Below are positions 8,490 through 17,947 of a DNA stretch of 64,000 nt, in pieces. Numbering within the stretch: the stretch's first letter is position 1; every line of letters begins with the position of its first letter. A model generated the notes under the pieces. It saw only the letters and a list, made by a program, of their open reading frames with translations. It made no database searches and was not told the DNA's origin. The position numbers and the translations under genes are program-made. The DNA is from Paracoccaceae bacterium (lineage in GTDB: Bacteria; Pseudomonadota; Alphaproteobacteria; Rhodobacterales; Rhodobacteraceae), in assembly GCA_017510335.1 (NCBI GenBank), contig JAFWNM010000038.1, forward strand, positions 1-64,000. The letters run 5' to 3'.

Positions 8490-9704
8490 GTGAAAAAATG
8501 GGCCACAGGAACAGCGATCTGCCTGCTATTGGTAGGGTTGGGCCTGACAGGGTGGGCAGTGTTCCTGCCTTCATCGCACCCTGTTCTGGACCGCATGGGA
8601 CTGCTTGCGCCCATGCGCGCCGCGGGTTTGCCAATTCCTGCGGCAGATGGCGGCAGCGCGGGGGGCGGGCCACGCTTTCAGGGCGGCGGCGCGACCCGCG
8701 TGATCGCACAAGAGGTGACGACCGCAACCGCTGGCGAACGACTGGTCGCCATAGGCACCGCACAGGCCCTGCGCAGCGTCACGCTGACATCAGAAGTGGC
8801 GGGAACGCTTGAAGATGTCACTGTGTCGTCAGGCGAATGGGTGGATGCAGGCGCGCTGATCGCCCAACTGAATGCCGAAGTGCAGCAACTGGCGCTGGCG
8901 CGCGCGGAACTTGGCTTGCGCGACACCCGGTCGCGCGCCGCGCGCGTTGCGCAACTGCGCGACAGCGGGTCGGCCACGCAGGTGCAGATTGATGACGCCG
9001 AACTGGCGCTGAACCGCGCAGAACTGGACCTGCGCGATGCCCAGCTGGAATTGCGCCGCCGCCAGATTACGGCCCCGGTATCCGGCTGGATTGGCCTGAT
9101 CGCACTGGAACCTGGCAACCAGATAACCCCCAATACCGAACTGGTACAACTTGATGACCGCAGCCAGCTTCTGGTGAATTTTGACGTGCCCGAACGCTTC
9201 GTGGGACTGGTCAGCGCGGGCGACGCCCTTGAGGCAAGCCCCCTGTCGCGCCCGTCCGAGGTGCTGACAGGTCGGGTGCGCGCCATTGATGCGCGCGTCG
9301 ATCAGGGCAACCGGACATTGCGCATCCAGGGTGAAATTGACAATGACGGTGACCGCTTGCGCCCGGGCATGGCCTTCAGGATCACAATGCCACTGCCGGG
9401 CGAAGACTACCCGGTTGTCGACCCTCTTGCCATTCAATGGGACAGGGGCGGGGCGTTTGTCTGGGCACTGGATGACGAGAACCGCGCGCGCCGCGCCGGG
9501 ATCGAGATTGTCCAGCGCCGCGATGATGCGGTTTTGGTGCGCGCTGACCTGTCAGCGGGCGACAAGGTGGTGCTGGAAGGGGTGCAAAACCTGCGCCCCG
9601 GTGCCGAGGTAAACATCGTCGCGCTGCAGCCCGCACCACAGCCCGACATTGCGCAACAAACCGTTGACACCACCGGGCCGGCGTCCGGTGCCCCCGACAT
9701 ATAG
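8490..9704 (+). CDS. RND efflux periplasmic adaptor (HlyD/MFP family), pair 1
   Basis: A 404-residue membrane-fusion protein linking an inner-membrane RND pump to an outer-membrane channel. An N-terminal anchor (about residues 4-25, LLLVGLGLTGWAVFL) is followed by the lipoyl half-motif TLEDVTVSSGEWVDAG, a coiled-coil hairpin rich in Ala, Leu and Arg, ITAPVSGWIG, and a beta-barrel segment. The start is taken as GTG at 8490 (GGGG upstream; follows the promoter at 8432-8460); an in-frame ATG at 8412 lies upstream of the predicted transcription start. The pump gene follows after 17 bp. Substrate unknown. Confidence 0.9.
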   Translation: MKKWATGTAICLLLVGLGLTGWAVFLPSSHPVLDRMGLLAPMRAAGLPIPAADGGSAGGGPRFQGGGATRVIAQEVTTATAGERLVAIGTAQALRSVTLTSEVAGTLEDVTVSSGEWVDAGALIAQLNAEVQQLALARAELGLRDTRSRAARVAQLRDSGSATQVQIDDAELALNRAELDLRDAQLELRRRQITAPVSGWIGLIALEPGNQITPNTELVQLDDRSQLLVNFDVPERFVGLVSAGDALEASPLSRPSEVLTGRVRAIDARVDQGNRTLRIQGEIDNDGDRLRPGMAFRITMPLPGEDYPVVDPLAIQWDRGGAFVWALDDENRARRAGIEIVQRRDDAVLVRADLSAGDKVVLEGVQNLRPGAEVNIVALQPAPQPDIAQQTVDTTGPASGAPDI

Positions 9705-9721
9705 CCAAAGTGAGCGCATGA

Positions 9722-12700
9722 ATGGACCGCATCCAGCCAGACAGTCAGATGCCCGCCACCCCTGACGACGCCGAAATGCGCAAGGTCGCACAATCGGGCA
9801 TTGCGCTGTTTGTCAGGCGGCCCATTCTGGCGTTTGTGTTCAGCGCGCTGATTGTCATCGCGGGGCTTGCGGGCCTGTTTGCGGTGGAAGTGCGCGAACT
9901 GCCCAATGTGGACCGTCCTGTGGTGACCGTGACAACCCAGTTCAACGGGGCCGGACCGGAAACCATTGACCGCGAAATCACCAGCCGCATCGAAGGGGGC
10001 GTGGGGCGGGTGGCGGGGGTGCAGAACATCTCCTCATCCTCGCGGTTTGGCAGGTCGCAGGTTGTGGCGGAGTTCAGCGATTCCACTGATATTGACGTGG
10101 CCGCAACGGATATTCGCGACGCCATCGGGCGCATTCGCAACGCCCTGCCCGATGGCGTGGGTGAACCGCGCATCATCAAGGCTGATTCCGATTCCGACGC
10201 TGTCATGCGTATCAGCGTGACATCGCGCACGCGGTCGGTGCAGGACCTGACGCGGCTGGTCGAAGACCTGGTCGAGGACAGATTGATCTCTGCCCCCGGT
10301 GTGGCAGATTTGCAGGTCTTTGGCGCGCGCGATGCCATTTTCCGCGTGGATATCGACATGCTGGAACTGGCGGCGCGCGGGTTGAACCTGGCCGATATTC
10401 GCACCGCGTTGCGCAATGTGTCCTTTGACGTGCCCGCAGGGTCATTGTCGAATGAACGTCAAAGCATTCAGGTCCGCACCACCGCCAATGTGCAAACCCC
10501 CGAAGCGTTTGAAGCGCTGGTTTTGCGCAATGACGTGCGGCTGGGACAGGTTGCATCCGTCACGCTGGGGCCTGCACCGGGCGAGACGATCCTGCGCGCC
10601 AATGGCGAAACCGGCATTGGTATGGGCATTATCCGTCAGGCCCAAAGCAACACGCTGGATATTTCGCGCAATGTCACCGCCATAGTGGAAGAATTGCAAG
10701 GCATCCTGCCCGAGGACGTGCGTATTTTTGTCACCTCGGATGAGGCTACATTCGTGGGCGGGGCCATCACCGAAGTGGCCAAGACATTGACCATTGCGCT
10801 GCTGATTGTTGTGGCCACGATCTATCTGTTTTTGCGCGATGCGCGCGCCACGCTGGTTCCCGCTGTCACGCTGCCCATTGCGTTGGTGGGCACTGTGGCG
10901 GCTGTCTATCTGGTGGGGTTTTCCATCAACATCCTGACCCTTCTGGCGCTGGTTCTGGCCACGGGAATGGTCGTGGATGATGCGATTGTGGTGCTGGAAA
11001 ACATTGTGCGCAGGCGCGCGCAGGGCATGGGCGCGCGCGCCGCTGCAGTGCTGGGCACCCGTCAGGTGTTCTTTGCTGTGGTGACCACAACCGCCACGCT
11101 TGCGGCGGTGTTCATTCCGCTGTCGTTTCTGCCCGGTCAGGCGGGCGGGTTGTTTCGGGAATTCGGCTTCACGCTGGCCATGGCGGTGTTGCTGTCATCT
11201 GTGGTCGCGCTGACGCTGTGCCCGGTTCTGGCCAGCCTGTTGTTGCGATCTACAGACACGCCCACTGCGCCCGGTCCGGTTGCCCGATTTGGCGACTGGC
11301 TGGCGCGGCGCTATCATGGCCTGCTGGAACGCGCGCTGGCCATGCCTGCAGTGGTCATATGCGCAGCGCTGGTTTTCGCGGCGTCGGGGTGGTTTGCCGC
11401 ACAATCCATCCCACAGGAACTGACGCCCCCCGAAGACCGCGGCGCAGCCCTGCTAAGTGTCACGGCCCCGCAAGGCGTATCCATCGAATATACCGACAGC
11501 AAGGTGCGCGAAATTGAAGCGACGATTTTGCCGCTACAGGATTCAGGCGAAGTGACAAACCTGTTTTCCATCGTGGGCCTTGGTGGCGGGGACAATCGCG
11601 CCTTCATGGTCATGACGCTGGCCGACTGGGACCAGCGCGACCGCAGCCAACAGGACATCGTGGCCCAGATCAACGCGGGCCTGCGCGACATTATCGGGGT
11701 GCGCGCCTTCGCGATCCAGCCCAATTCGCTGCGCATACGCGGCGCGGGCCAGGGTTTGCGCTTTGCCGTGCTTGGCAGCAATTATGACAATCTGGCGGAC
11801 AATGCCCAAGCGCTGGTCGACCGCATGAACGAAGACCCGCGCTTTGGTCAGGTCCGGCTGGATTTTGAAACCACGCAACCACAACTGTCCATCGAAGTGG
11901 ACCGCGAACGCGCGTCAGATCTGGGCATCAATCTGGATGGTCTGGCCGAAGCGTTGCAAGCCATGCTGGACGGCAGCACCCTGGGCAGTGTGTTTATTGA
12001 CGACCGCAGTTATGACATTCAGATGCTGTCCACCCGCACCCCCGTGCGCGATCCTGGCGATCTGGAACAAAGCTTCGTGCGTTCTGACAGTGGCCAGATC
12101 CTGCCAATTTCCACATTCATCAGCCTGCAGGAACGCGCCACCGCCCCGCAACTGACCCGCGAAAGCCAGCAACGCGCCGTGCAGGTCACAGCCAGCCTTG
12201 CGCCCGGTTTCCCGCTGGGCGCGGCCCTGGCCGAGGCAGAGCGCCTTGCTGCCGAAATCCTGCCGCCCAATGAACGGCTTTTGCCCCTGTCCGAAGCGGC
12301 GACCCTCGATGAAACATCATCAGGGCTGGTTCTGGTATTCGGCTTTGCAATACTGGTCGTGTTTCTGGTTCTGGCCGCACAGTTCGAAAGCTTTGTGTCC
12401 GCTGTGGTGGTCATGGTTACGGTGCCGCTGGGACTGGCCTGCGCGGCGTTTGCGTTGCTGTTCACTGGCGTCAGTCTGAATATCTATTCACAGATCGGGC
12501 TGGTGCTGCTGGTGGGGATCATGGCCAAGAACGGTATTCTGATCGTTGAATTCGCCAACCAGCTGCGCGATGAAGGGGCCGATGTGCGCGACGCTATTTT
12601 GCGCGCCTCCACCATACGGTTGCGGCCTGTGATGATGACCATGACATCCACAGTGCTGGGGGGCGTGCCGCTGGTGCTGTCCACCGGCCCCGGCGCCGAG

Positions 12701-12877
12701 GCACGCGAGGCCCTTGGCTGGGTCGTCGTGGGCGGGCTGGGTCTGGCCACGCTGGCCACTCTGTTCCTGACGCCGGTGGCGTATTTGTTGCTGGCGCGGT
12801 TCAGCACCCCGCGCGCAGAAGGGCAAAAGCATCTGGAACGCGAACTGGCGAAGGCAGCGGGCACGAAGGCAGTCTGA
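9722..12877 (+). CDS. RND efflux permease, pair 1 (AcrB/MexB-type, HAE1)
   Basis: A 1051-residue proton-driven efflux pump of the HAE1 group. It shows the duplicated RND layout: a first membrane helix (PILAFVFSALIVIAGLAGLF), a large periplasmic loop with RELPNVDRPVVTV, helices 2-6 with the proton-relay pair in GMVVDDAIVVLENI, a second periplasmic loop and helices 8-12 ending LTPVAYLLLARF. Length is normal for the family. Substrates are usually hydrophobic drugs, solvents or detergents. No outer-membrane channel gene is adjacent, so a shared TolC-like protein is probably used. The start ATG at 9722 gives an N-tail of about 30 residues before helix 1; a start at residue 10 or 19 is possible. 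Confidence 0.95.
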   Translation: MDRIQPDSQMPATPDDAEMRKVAQSGIALFVRRPILAFVFSALIVIAGLAGLFAVEVRELPNVDRPVVTVTTQFNGAGPETIDREITSRIEGGVGRVAGVQNISSSSRFGRSQVVAEFSDSTDIDVAATDIRDAIGRIRNALPDGVGEPRIIKADSDSDAVMRISVTSRTRSVQDLTRLVEDLVEDRLISAPGVADLQVFGARDAIFRVDIDMLELAARGLNLADIRTALRNVSFDVPAGSLSNERQSIQVRTTANVQTPEAFEALVLRNDVRLGQVASVTLGPAPGETILRANGETGIGMGIIRQAQSNTLDISRNVTAIVEELQGILPEDVRIFVTSDEATFVGGAITEVAKTLTIALLIVVATIYLFLRDARATLVPAVTLPIALVGTVAAVYLVGFSINILTLLALVLATGMVVDDAIVVLENIVRRRAQGMGARAAAVLGTRQVFFAVVTTTATLAAVFIPLSFLPGQAGGLFREFGFTLAMAVLLSSVVALTLCPVLASLLLRSTDTPTAPGPVARFGDWLARRYHGLLERALAMPAVVICAALVFAASGWFAAQSIPQELTPPEDRGAALLSVTAPQGVSIEYTDSKVREIEATILPLQDSGEVTNLFSIVGLGGGDNRAFMVMTLADWDQRDRSQQDIVAQINAGLRDIIGVRAFAIQPNSLRIRGAGQGLRFAVLGSNYDNLADNAQALVDRMNEDPRFGQVRLDFETTQPQLSIEVDRERASDLGINLDGLAEALQAMLDGSTLGSVFIDDRSYDIQMLSTRTPVRDPGDLEQSFVRSDSGQILPISTFISLQERATAPQLTRESQQRAVQVTASLAPGFPLGAALAEAERLAAEILPPNERLLPLSEAATLDETSSGLVLVFGFAILVVFLVLAAQFESFVSAVVVMVTVPLGLACAAFALLFTGVSLNIYSQIGLVLLVGIMAKNGILIVEFANQLRDEGADVRDAILRASTIRLRPVMMTMTSTVLGGVPLVLSTGPGAEAREALGWVVVGGLGLATLATLFLTPVAYLLLARFSTPRAEGQKHLERELAKAAGTKAV

Positions 12878-13124
12878 ACGCGCTTGCGACGGTCAGGGGC
12901 GGTTTTTGGCCTGTTGCGGACATTCGCACTTGGATGAAGCCCGCGCGATCGGCGGGCCGGGGTCTGCCGATCCGGCGTCATAGGGGACGCATTTTATCCA
13001 GGCGGAATATTCCTGACATCAAAGGCTTGGCACACCTTCAGGTCATCGGCAGGCCGCGGGACGGCCCGCCGATGGTGCGGCGGCCTGCGGCCTTTGCTCC
13101 GCACCTTGAGCATTCCCCAATGTC
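12878..13124. repeat. dispersed palindromic intergenic repeat, copy A
   Basis: The core at 12948-13073 starts with ATCGGCGGGCC and ends with its exact reverse complement GGCCCGCCGAT (11-bp terminal inverted repeats). Its interior (GGTCTGCCGATCCGGCGTCA, TCCTGACATCAAAGGCTTGG, CATCGGCAGGCCGCGGGACG) is nearly identical to the stretch at 31143-31262. Weaker similarity continues on both sides to about 12885 and 13124. The block fills the space between the RND pump and purD. It does not code for a transposase and has the look of a small non-autonomous or structural repeat. Confidence 0.8.
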
Positions 13125-13175
13125 CAAAAAAGGCCAAAACCACCCGGCATTACACCGCCATCCGGCGCAAAAACA

Positions 13176-14438
13176 CTACAACGCGCGCCAGCCGATATCG
13201 CGCCGGCAGAACCCGTCCGGCCAGTCAATCCGGTCCACCATGTCATAGGCGCGCTGTTGCGCCTGCGCCAGTGTCGCCCCGCGTGCGGTTACGTTCAGCA
13301 CCCGGCCGCCATTGGCCAACAGCCTGCCATCCGCCCGCACAGTCCCCGCATGGAACACCATGTGGAAACTGTCCTCCGGGCAGGTACCCACGCCCCTGAT
13401 TTCAGTGTTTTTCACATAGCTGCCCGGATAGCCCTTTGCGGCCATCACAACTGTCATTGCATGGTCATCGGCCCAGTTGACCTGCATCTGCTCCAACCGC
13501 CCGTCTGCACAGGCCAGCATCAGGTCCAGCGCCTGCCCGCCAAGGCGCATCATCAGAACCTGACATTCCGGGTCACCAAAGCGCGCATTGTATTCGACCA
13601 GTCGCGGCTGCCCGTCCTTGATCATCAAACCGGCATAAAGCACCCCCTGATAGGGCATGCCGCGCCGCGCCATTTCCGCCATGGTCGGGCGCACGATCTG
13701 GTCAAGGGCAATTTGCGCAATGGCATCTGTCAGGACCGGCGCGGGCGAATAGGCCCCCATGCCGCCCGTGTTGGGGCCAGTGTCGCCATCGCCCACGCGC
13801 TTGTGGTCTTGCGCAGTGCCAATGGGCAGGCAGGTTTCGCCATCGACCAGCACGAAGAAGCTGGCTTCTTCGCCATCCATGAATTCCTCGATCACCACCT
13901 CGGCCCCGGCGGCACCGAATTCACCGCCAAACATGGTGTCGACGGCCTCCAGCGCCTCGGCTTCGGTCATGGCGACGACAACGCCCTTGCCGGCGGCCAG
14001 CCCGTCAGCCTTGATGACAATCGGCGCGCCCTGGTCGCGCACATAGGCGCGCGCGGCATCAGCATCGGTGAAATGCGCATAGCCCGCAGTGGGCGCGGCC
14101 ACGGCGGCGCAGATTTCCTTGGTAAAGGCCTTGGAGGCTTCCAGCCGCGCCGCTGCCGCTGATGGCCCGAAACAGGCAATGCCCGCCGCGCGCAACCTGT
14201 CGGCCACCCCTGCAGCCAAGGGCGCTTCGGGACCGATGACGACAAAATCAATCGCGGTTTCTTCGCAAAACGCAACAACCGCGCTGCCGTCATTGATGTC
14301 CAGCGCCGCGCATTCGGCAATCGCATCCATACCGGCATTGCCCGGCGCGCAGATCAGCCTGTCGCATTTGGGGTTTTGCATGATAGCCCAGGCCAGCGCA
14401 TGTTCACGCCCGCCACTGCCCAACACCAGAATATTCAT
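13176..14438 (-). CDS. purD: phosphoribosylamine-glycine ligase
   Basis: A 420-residue ATP-grasp enzyme that joins phosphoribosylamine and glycine in purine synthesis. It opens with the family signature MNILVLGSGGREHALAWAI and contains VIGPEAPLAAGVADRL, VIKADGLAAGKGVVVA, the ATP-grasp metal region YNARFGDPECQVLMMRL and GYPGSY. The longer frame to 14513 is rejected because the family start is exactly the ATG at 14438, after a weak AGAGGGCGG site. It is divergent from xseA with 74 bp between starts, a pairing seen in other Rhodobacterales. Confidence 0.97.
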   Translation of the reverse strand: MNILVLGSGGREHALAWAIMQNPKCDRLICAPGNAGMDAIAECAALDINDGSAVVAFCEETAIDFVVIGPEAPLAAGVADRLRAAGIACFGPSAAAARLEASKAFTKEICAAVAAPTAGYAHFTDADAARAYVRDQGAPIVIKADGLAAGKGVVVAMTEAEALEAVDTMFGGEFGAAGAEVVIEEFMDGEEASFFVLVDGETCLPIGTAQDHKRVGDGDTGPNTGGMGAYSPAPVLTDAIAQIALDQIVRPTMAEMARRGMPYQGVLYAGLMIKDGQPRLVEYNARFGDPECQVLMMRLGGQALDLMLACADGRLEQMQVNWADDHAMTVVMAAKGYPGSYVKNTEIRGVGTCPEDSFHMVFHAGTVRADGRLLANGGRVLNVTARGATLAQAQQRAYDMVDRIDWPDGFCRRDIGWRAL

Positions 14439-14512
14439 TGCCGCCCTCTCTTGGCCTTTGCGCTGTTGCGTTCTAGGGTGCCTTTGCCCCCGTGACAAGC
14501 AATGGCACTGCA

Positions 14513-15925
14513 ATGGACCTGATAGACGAACCGCCCAGCAACACCCCCGAATTTTCCGTGTCCGAGATTTCGGGCGCGGTCAAACGTGTGCTGGAAGGTG
14601 AATTCGGGCGCGTGCGGGTGCGCGGCGAGGTGGGGCGCGTGATGGTCGCGCGCACAGGACATATGTATTTCGACCTGAAAGACGACCGCGCCGTGATTGC
14701 CAGTGTCAGCTGGAAAGGGCAAGTCGCGCGCATGTCCGTCAAACCCGAAGAGGGGATGGAGGTGATTGCCACAGGCCGCCTGACCACCTTCGCGCCGCAA
14801 TCGAAATACCAGCTACAGGTCGAAAGCATTGAACCCGCAGGCGCGGGCGCACTGATGGCCATGCTGGAAAAACGCAAGGCCGCACTGGCCGCCGAAGGGC
14901 TGTTTGCCACGGACCGCAAGCAACGCCTGCCCTATCTGCCGCGCGTCATCGGGGTTGTGACATCGCCACAAGGGGCCGTGATTCGCGACATCCTGCACCG
15001 GCTGCGCGACCGGTTCGGGGTACATGTGCTGGTCTGGCCGGTTGCTGTGCAGGGGCAGGCTTGCGCGCCCGAAGTGGCGCGCGCCATCAAAGGGTTCAAC
15101 GCGCTGCCCCATGGCGGCCCTGTCCCGCGCCCTGACGTGCTGATCGTAGCACGCGGTGGCGGCTCTATCGAAGACCTGTGGGGGTTTAACGAAGAAATTG
15201 TTGTGCGCGCCGCTGCCGCCAGCCAGATCCCGCTGATTTCGGCCGTGGGCCATGAAACCGACACCACGCTGATTGACTTTGCCGCCGACCAGCGCGCCCC
15301 CACCCCAACGGCGGCAGCGGAAATTGCGGTTCCCGTGCATGCCGATCTGGCGGCGCATCTGGCCAATCTGCAGGCACGGCTTCTTCGCGCGGGCGGGCAT
15401 GCGATAACCCAGCGCCAGCAACGGCTGCGCGACATGTCGCGCGCCCTGCCCCGCGCAGAAACCCTGCTGGCCCCTGCCGCGCAACGGTTTGACCAATGGG
15501 CAGAACGGTTCCCCGGTTCCCTGCGCGCCGCGCTGCAAAGCAAGACACAGGACATGCGCAGAATTGCCGCAGGGTTGCGCGCGACATCCATCATCCATCA
15601 AATTGACAAGGGCCGCGACCGGCTGGCCGAACGCACCAACCGCGCGACCCGTGCTGTCACGAACACGCTGGACAAACAGGCCGCGCAACTGGCCGCGCTG
15701 GACCGGCTGCGCCAGTCACTGGGTTACCCTGCCACATTGCAGCGCGGTTACGCTGTTGTGCGCGATGAAGGGGGCGCAGTCGTCACCATGGCAGAACAGG
15801 CAAGCCGCAAACCCGCCTTGCAGATTGAATTTTCGGATGGAACGCTTGATGTGCTGGCGCGCAAACCCGACAAGCCCGCCAAAGCCAAAACGCCGCCGCC
15901 CCCGCAGCAGGGCGATTTGTTCTGA
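14513..15925 (+). CDS. xseA: exodeoxyribonuclease VII large subunit
   Basis: A 470-residue large subunit of the single-strand exonuclease VII. The OB-fold domain is at the N-terminus (EFSVSEISGAVKRVLEGEFG, then GHMYFDLKD), followed by the nuclease domain with VVTSPQGAVIRDILHRLRDR, RGGGSIEDLWGFNEE and SAVGHETDTTLIDFAADQRA, and a coiled-coil C-terminal half. The small subunit gene is not in the window. An in-frame GTG at 14492 is an alternative start; ATG 14513 better matches relatives, which begin a few residues before the OB fold. Confidence 0.96.
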   Translation: MDLIDEPPSNTPEFSVSEISGAVKRVLEGEFGRVRVRGEVGRVMVARTGHMYFDLKDDRAVIASVSWKGQVARMSVKPEEGMEVIATGRLTTFAPQSKYQLQVESIEPAGAGALMAMLEKRKAALAAEGLFATDRKQRLPYLPRVIGVVTSPQGAVIRDILHRLRDRFGVHVLVWPVAVQGQACAPEVARAIKGFNALPHGGPVPRPDVLIVARGGGSIEDLWGFNEEIVVRAAAASQIPLISAVGHETDTTLIDFAADQRAPTPTAAAEIAVPVHADLAAHLANLQARLLRAGGHAITQRQQRLRDMSRALPRAETLLAPAAQRFDQWAERFPGSLRAALQSKTQDMRRIAAGLRATSIIHQIDKGRDRLAERTNRATRAVTNTLDKQAAQLAALDRLRQSLGYPATLQRGYAVVRDEGGAVVTMAEQASRKPALQIEFSDGTLDVLARKPDKPAKAKTPPPPQQGDLF

Positions 15926-15947
15926 CGCAAAAGCGGTTCGGCTGCAG

Positions 15948-15968
15948 GCAGGTCCGCGCCGGGCCTGC
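15948..15968. terminator. possible bidirectional hairpin between xseA and ftsY
   Basis: An 8-bp stem with one G-T pair (GCAGGTCC / GGGCCTGC) and a GCGCC loop lies between the two convergent genes. No T-tract follows on either strand, so intrinsic termination is doubtful. Confidence 0.3.
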
Positions 15969-15969
15969 G

Positions 15970-17022
15970 TCAGCTTTCGGTTTGCGTGCCCACCAGTGCG
16001 GCCGCAAATTCCACAGGATCGAACGGTTGCAAATCGTCAATCTGTTCGCCAACCCCGATGGCATGAATAGGCAGGCCAAACCTGTCAGCAAGCGCCACCA
16101 ATACCCCGCCGCGCGCAGTGCCATCCAGTTTGGTCATGACCAAGCCTGACACATTGGCCAGTTTCTGGAAAATCTCGACCTGATTAAGGGCGTTCTGGCC
16201 TGTCGTGGCGTCCAGCACCAGAAGGGTGTTATGCGGCGCATCGGGGTCCAGTTTGCGCAGGACGCGCAATATTTTGGCCAGTTCTTCCATCAGGTCCGCA
16301 CGGTTTTGCAACCGGCCTGCTGTATCGATCATCAACAGGTCAATGCCTTCGGCCTTGGCGCGCGACAGCGCGTCATAGGCAAGGCTGGCAGGGTCCGACC
16401 CTTCGGGCGCGGTCAGCACCGGCACGCCCGCACGTTCGCCCCAGACCTGCAATTGTTCCACGGCAGCCGCGCGAAACGTGTCGCCTGCGGCGATCATCAC
16501 GGATTTGCCTGCCCCGCGCAACTGGCTGGCCAGTTTGCCGATTGTCGTTGTCTTGCCCGCACCATTGACCCCGACCACCAGCACCACTTGCGGGCGGGCA
16601 GGATATAGTGGCAAGGGGCGCGCGACAGGGTCCATGATGCGTGCAATTTCATCCGCCAGAAGCGCCTTGATTTCCGGCACAGAAAGCTTGCGTCCAAAAT
16701 TCCCTTCAGCCAGATTGGCTGTCACGCGCATGGCGGTTTCCACCCCCATATCGGCCTGAATAAGCACGTCTTCCAGCGCTTCCAGCATAGCGTCGTCCAG
16801 TTCGCGGCGCGGGGCGTCGGGGCGTCCCAGAAACCGGCCCAGCAAACCGGGTTTGGCATCTGCGGGGGCGCTGCGGGGAACATCAGCTGCGGCAGGGGCG
16901 TCAGGCTGCGGGTCGGGCAATGACGCGGGTGCCGCAGTGTCATCAACCAACGCCTCAAGCCCCTCATCCAGTCTGGACGAGGATTTGAACATCCGCTCTT
17001 TCAGCTTCTTGAAGAATGACAT
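15970..17022 (-). CDS. ftsY: signal recognition particle receptor FtsY
   Basis: A 350-residue SRP GTPase that docks ribosome-SRP complexes at the inner membrane. An acidic, Ala/Pro-rich N-terminal region precedes the NG domain: P-loop VGVNGAGKTTTIGKLA, then MIAAGDTFRAAAVEQL, the DTAGRLQNRADLMEEL switch and VMTKLDGTARGG. The ATG at 17022 gives the normal start MSFFKKLKERMF; an open frame upstream to 17184 has no family similarity. It is convergent with xseA. Confidence 0.97.
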   Translation of the reverse strand: MSFFKKLKERMFKSSSRLDEGLEALVDDTAAPASLPDPQPDAPAAADVPRSAPADAKPGLLGRFLGRPDAPRRELDDAMLEALEDVLIQADMGVETAMRVTANLAEGNFGRKLSVPEIKALLADEIARIMDPVARPLPLYPARPQVVLVVGVNGAGKTTTIGKLASQLRGAGKSVMIAAGDTFRAAAVEQLQVWGERAGVPVLTAPEGSDPASLAYDALSRAKAEGIDLLMIDTAGRLQNRADLMEELAKILRVLRKLDPDAPHNTLLVLDATTGQNALNQVEIFQKLANVSGLVMTKLDGTARGGVLVALADRFGLPIHAIGVGEQIDDLQPFDPVEFAAALVGTQTES

Positions 17023-17132
17023 CGCAACCCCTTGGCACAAATGGCCCCCTACAGCTACCCCAACTGCGCGGGATTGGAAAGTGATTGCGCCTGCGTGCTT
17101 GACCGTAAACGCCTGTCGGGGCAATAGGCGGC

Positions 17133-17873
17133 ATGAACAGTCGCGCCCCCCACAACGCACCCGATGCAGCGCTGCTGCTGGCACAGGCGCGCAGCCTGCC
17201 CCGGCTTCGCGTCATCGCGTTCGAGCATGACGGAAAGCGCTATTGGGTCAAACGCCCCGAGGTGCCCCCCTTGCGGTTGCGCCTGCAAAAGGGCAATGGC
17301 CAACAGGCATTCCACCGCGAACTGGCCCGGCTGAACGCGTTTGCAGCCAAAGGCGCGCCCGTGCCGCCGGTTCTGGCCCAAGCCCCCGATCTGATGGTCC
17401 TTGCGGATGTGGGCATACCGCTGACACATCTGGCCTATGGCGAAAATGCAGATGGCATGCAGGTTTTGCTGTCGCACGCGGCCAGGGCACTGACGCAGTT
17501 GCATGCGTGCAATCTGGCGCATGGGCGCCCGCGCTTGCGGGATATTTGCTGGGACGGCGCGCAGATCCGGTTTGTGGACCTTGAAGCAGGGGCGCGGCTG
17601 GACGCCCCGCGCTGGCGCCGCGCGCGCGATCTGCTGGTTTTTCTGCATTCGATCTGGCAAAACGACCCCGACATTTCCGTAGCCGCCCCCGCAGCGCTGG
17701 CGGCCTATGCTGCGGCGGACAGCGCACAGATTGTCCCGCTGGCCCGCCGGATTGCGCGCCGCCTGCGCCTTGTCGGGTATCTTGTAGCCCCGTTGGTGTG
17801 GCGCGACCGCAAGCGCAACAAGACCAACAGCGAATTCGTGGCCTTCGCGCAGTTGCTGGATTTTCTGGCCTGA
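17133..17873 (+). CDS. protein-kinase-like fold protein (LPS-kinase/InaA-like)
   Basis: A 246-residue protein with the outline of a small kinase: a Lys-bearing strand (KRYWVKRPE), a Glu helix, LTQLHACNLAHGRPRLRDIC as the catalytic-loop region (about residues 115-134), and FVDLEAGARL in place of the DFG segment. The loop reads HGR rather than HGD, so the usual catalytic Asp is missing from that position, although an Asp follows in LRDICWD. Such HGRP..LRD loops may be a normal variant of the InaA/WaaP-like group, so activity is open. No signal peptide. It precedes alkB with a 74-bp gap; the neighbourhood does not define a substrate. Confidence 0.6.
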   Translation: MNSRAPHNAPDAALLLAQARSLPRLRVIAFEHDGKRYWVKRPEVPPLRLRLQKGNGQQAFHRELARLNAFAAKGAPVPPVLAQAPDLMVLADVGIPLTHLAYGENADGMQVLLSHAARALTQLHACNLAHGRPRLRDICWDGAQIRFVDLEAGARLDAPRWRRARDLLVFLHSIWQNDPDISVAAPAALAAYAAADSAQIVPLARRIARRLRLVGYLVAPLVWRDRKRNKTNSEFVAFAQLLDFLA

Positions 17874-17947
17874 GGCAATTTGCGCGGCTGTGCGGCCCTG
17901 GAATCCATGCTATTCTTGTTTCCGGGTTGTCAATGTAATGGAATGTC

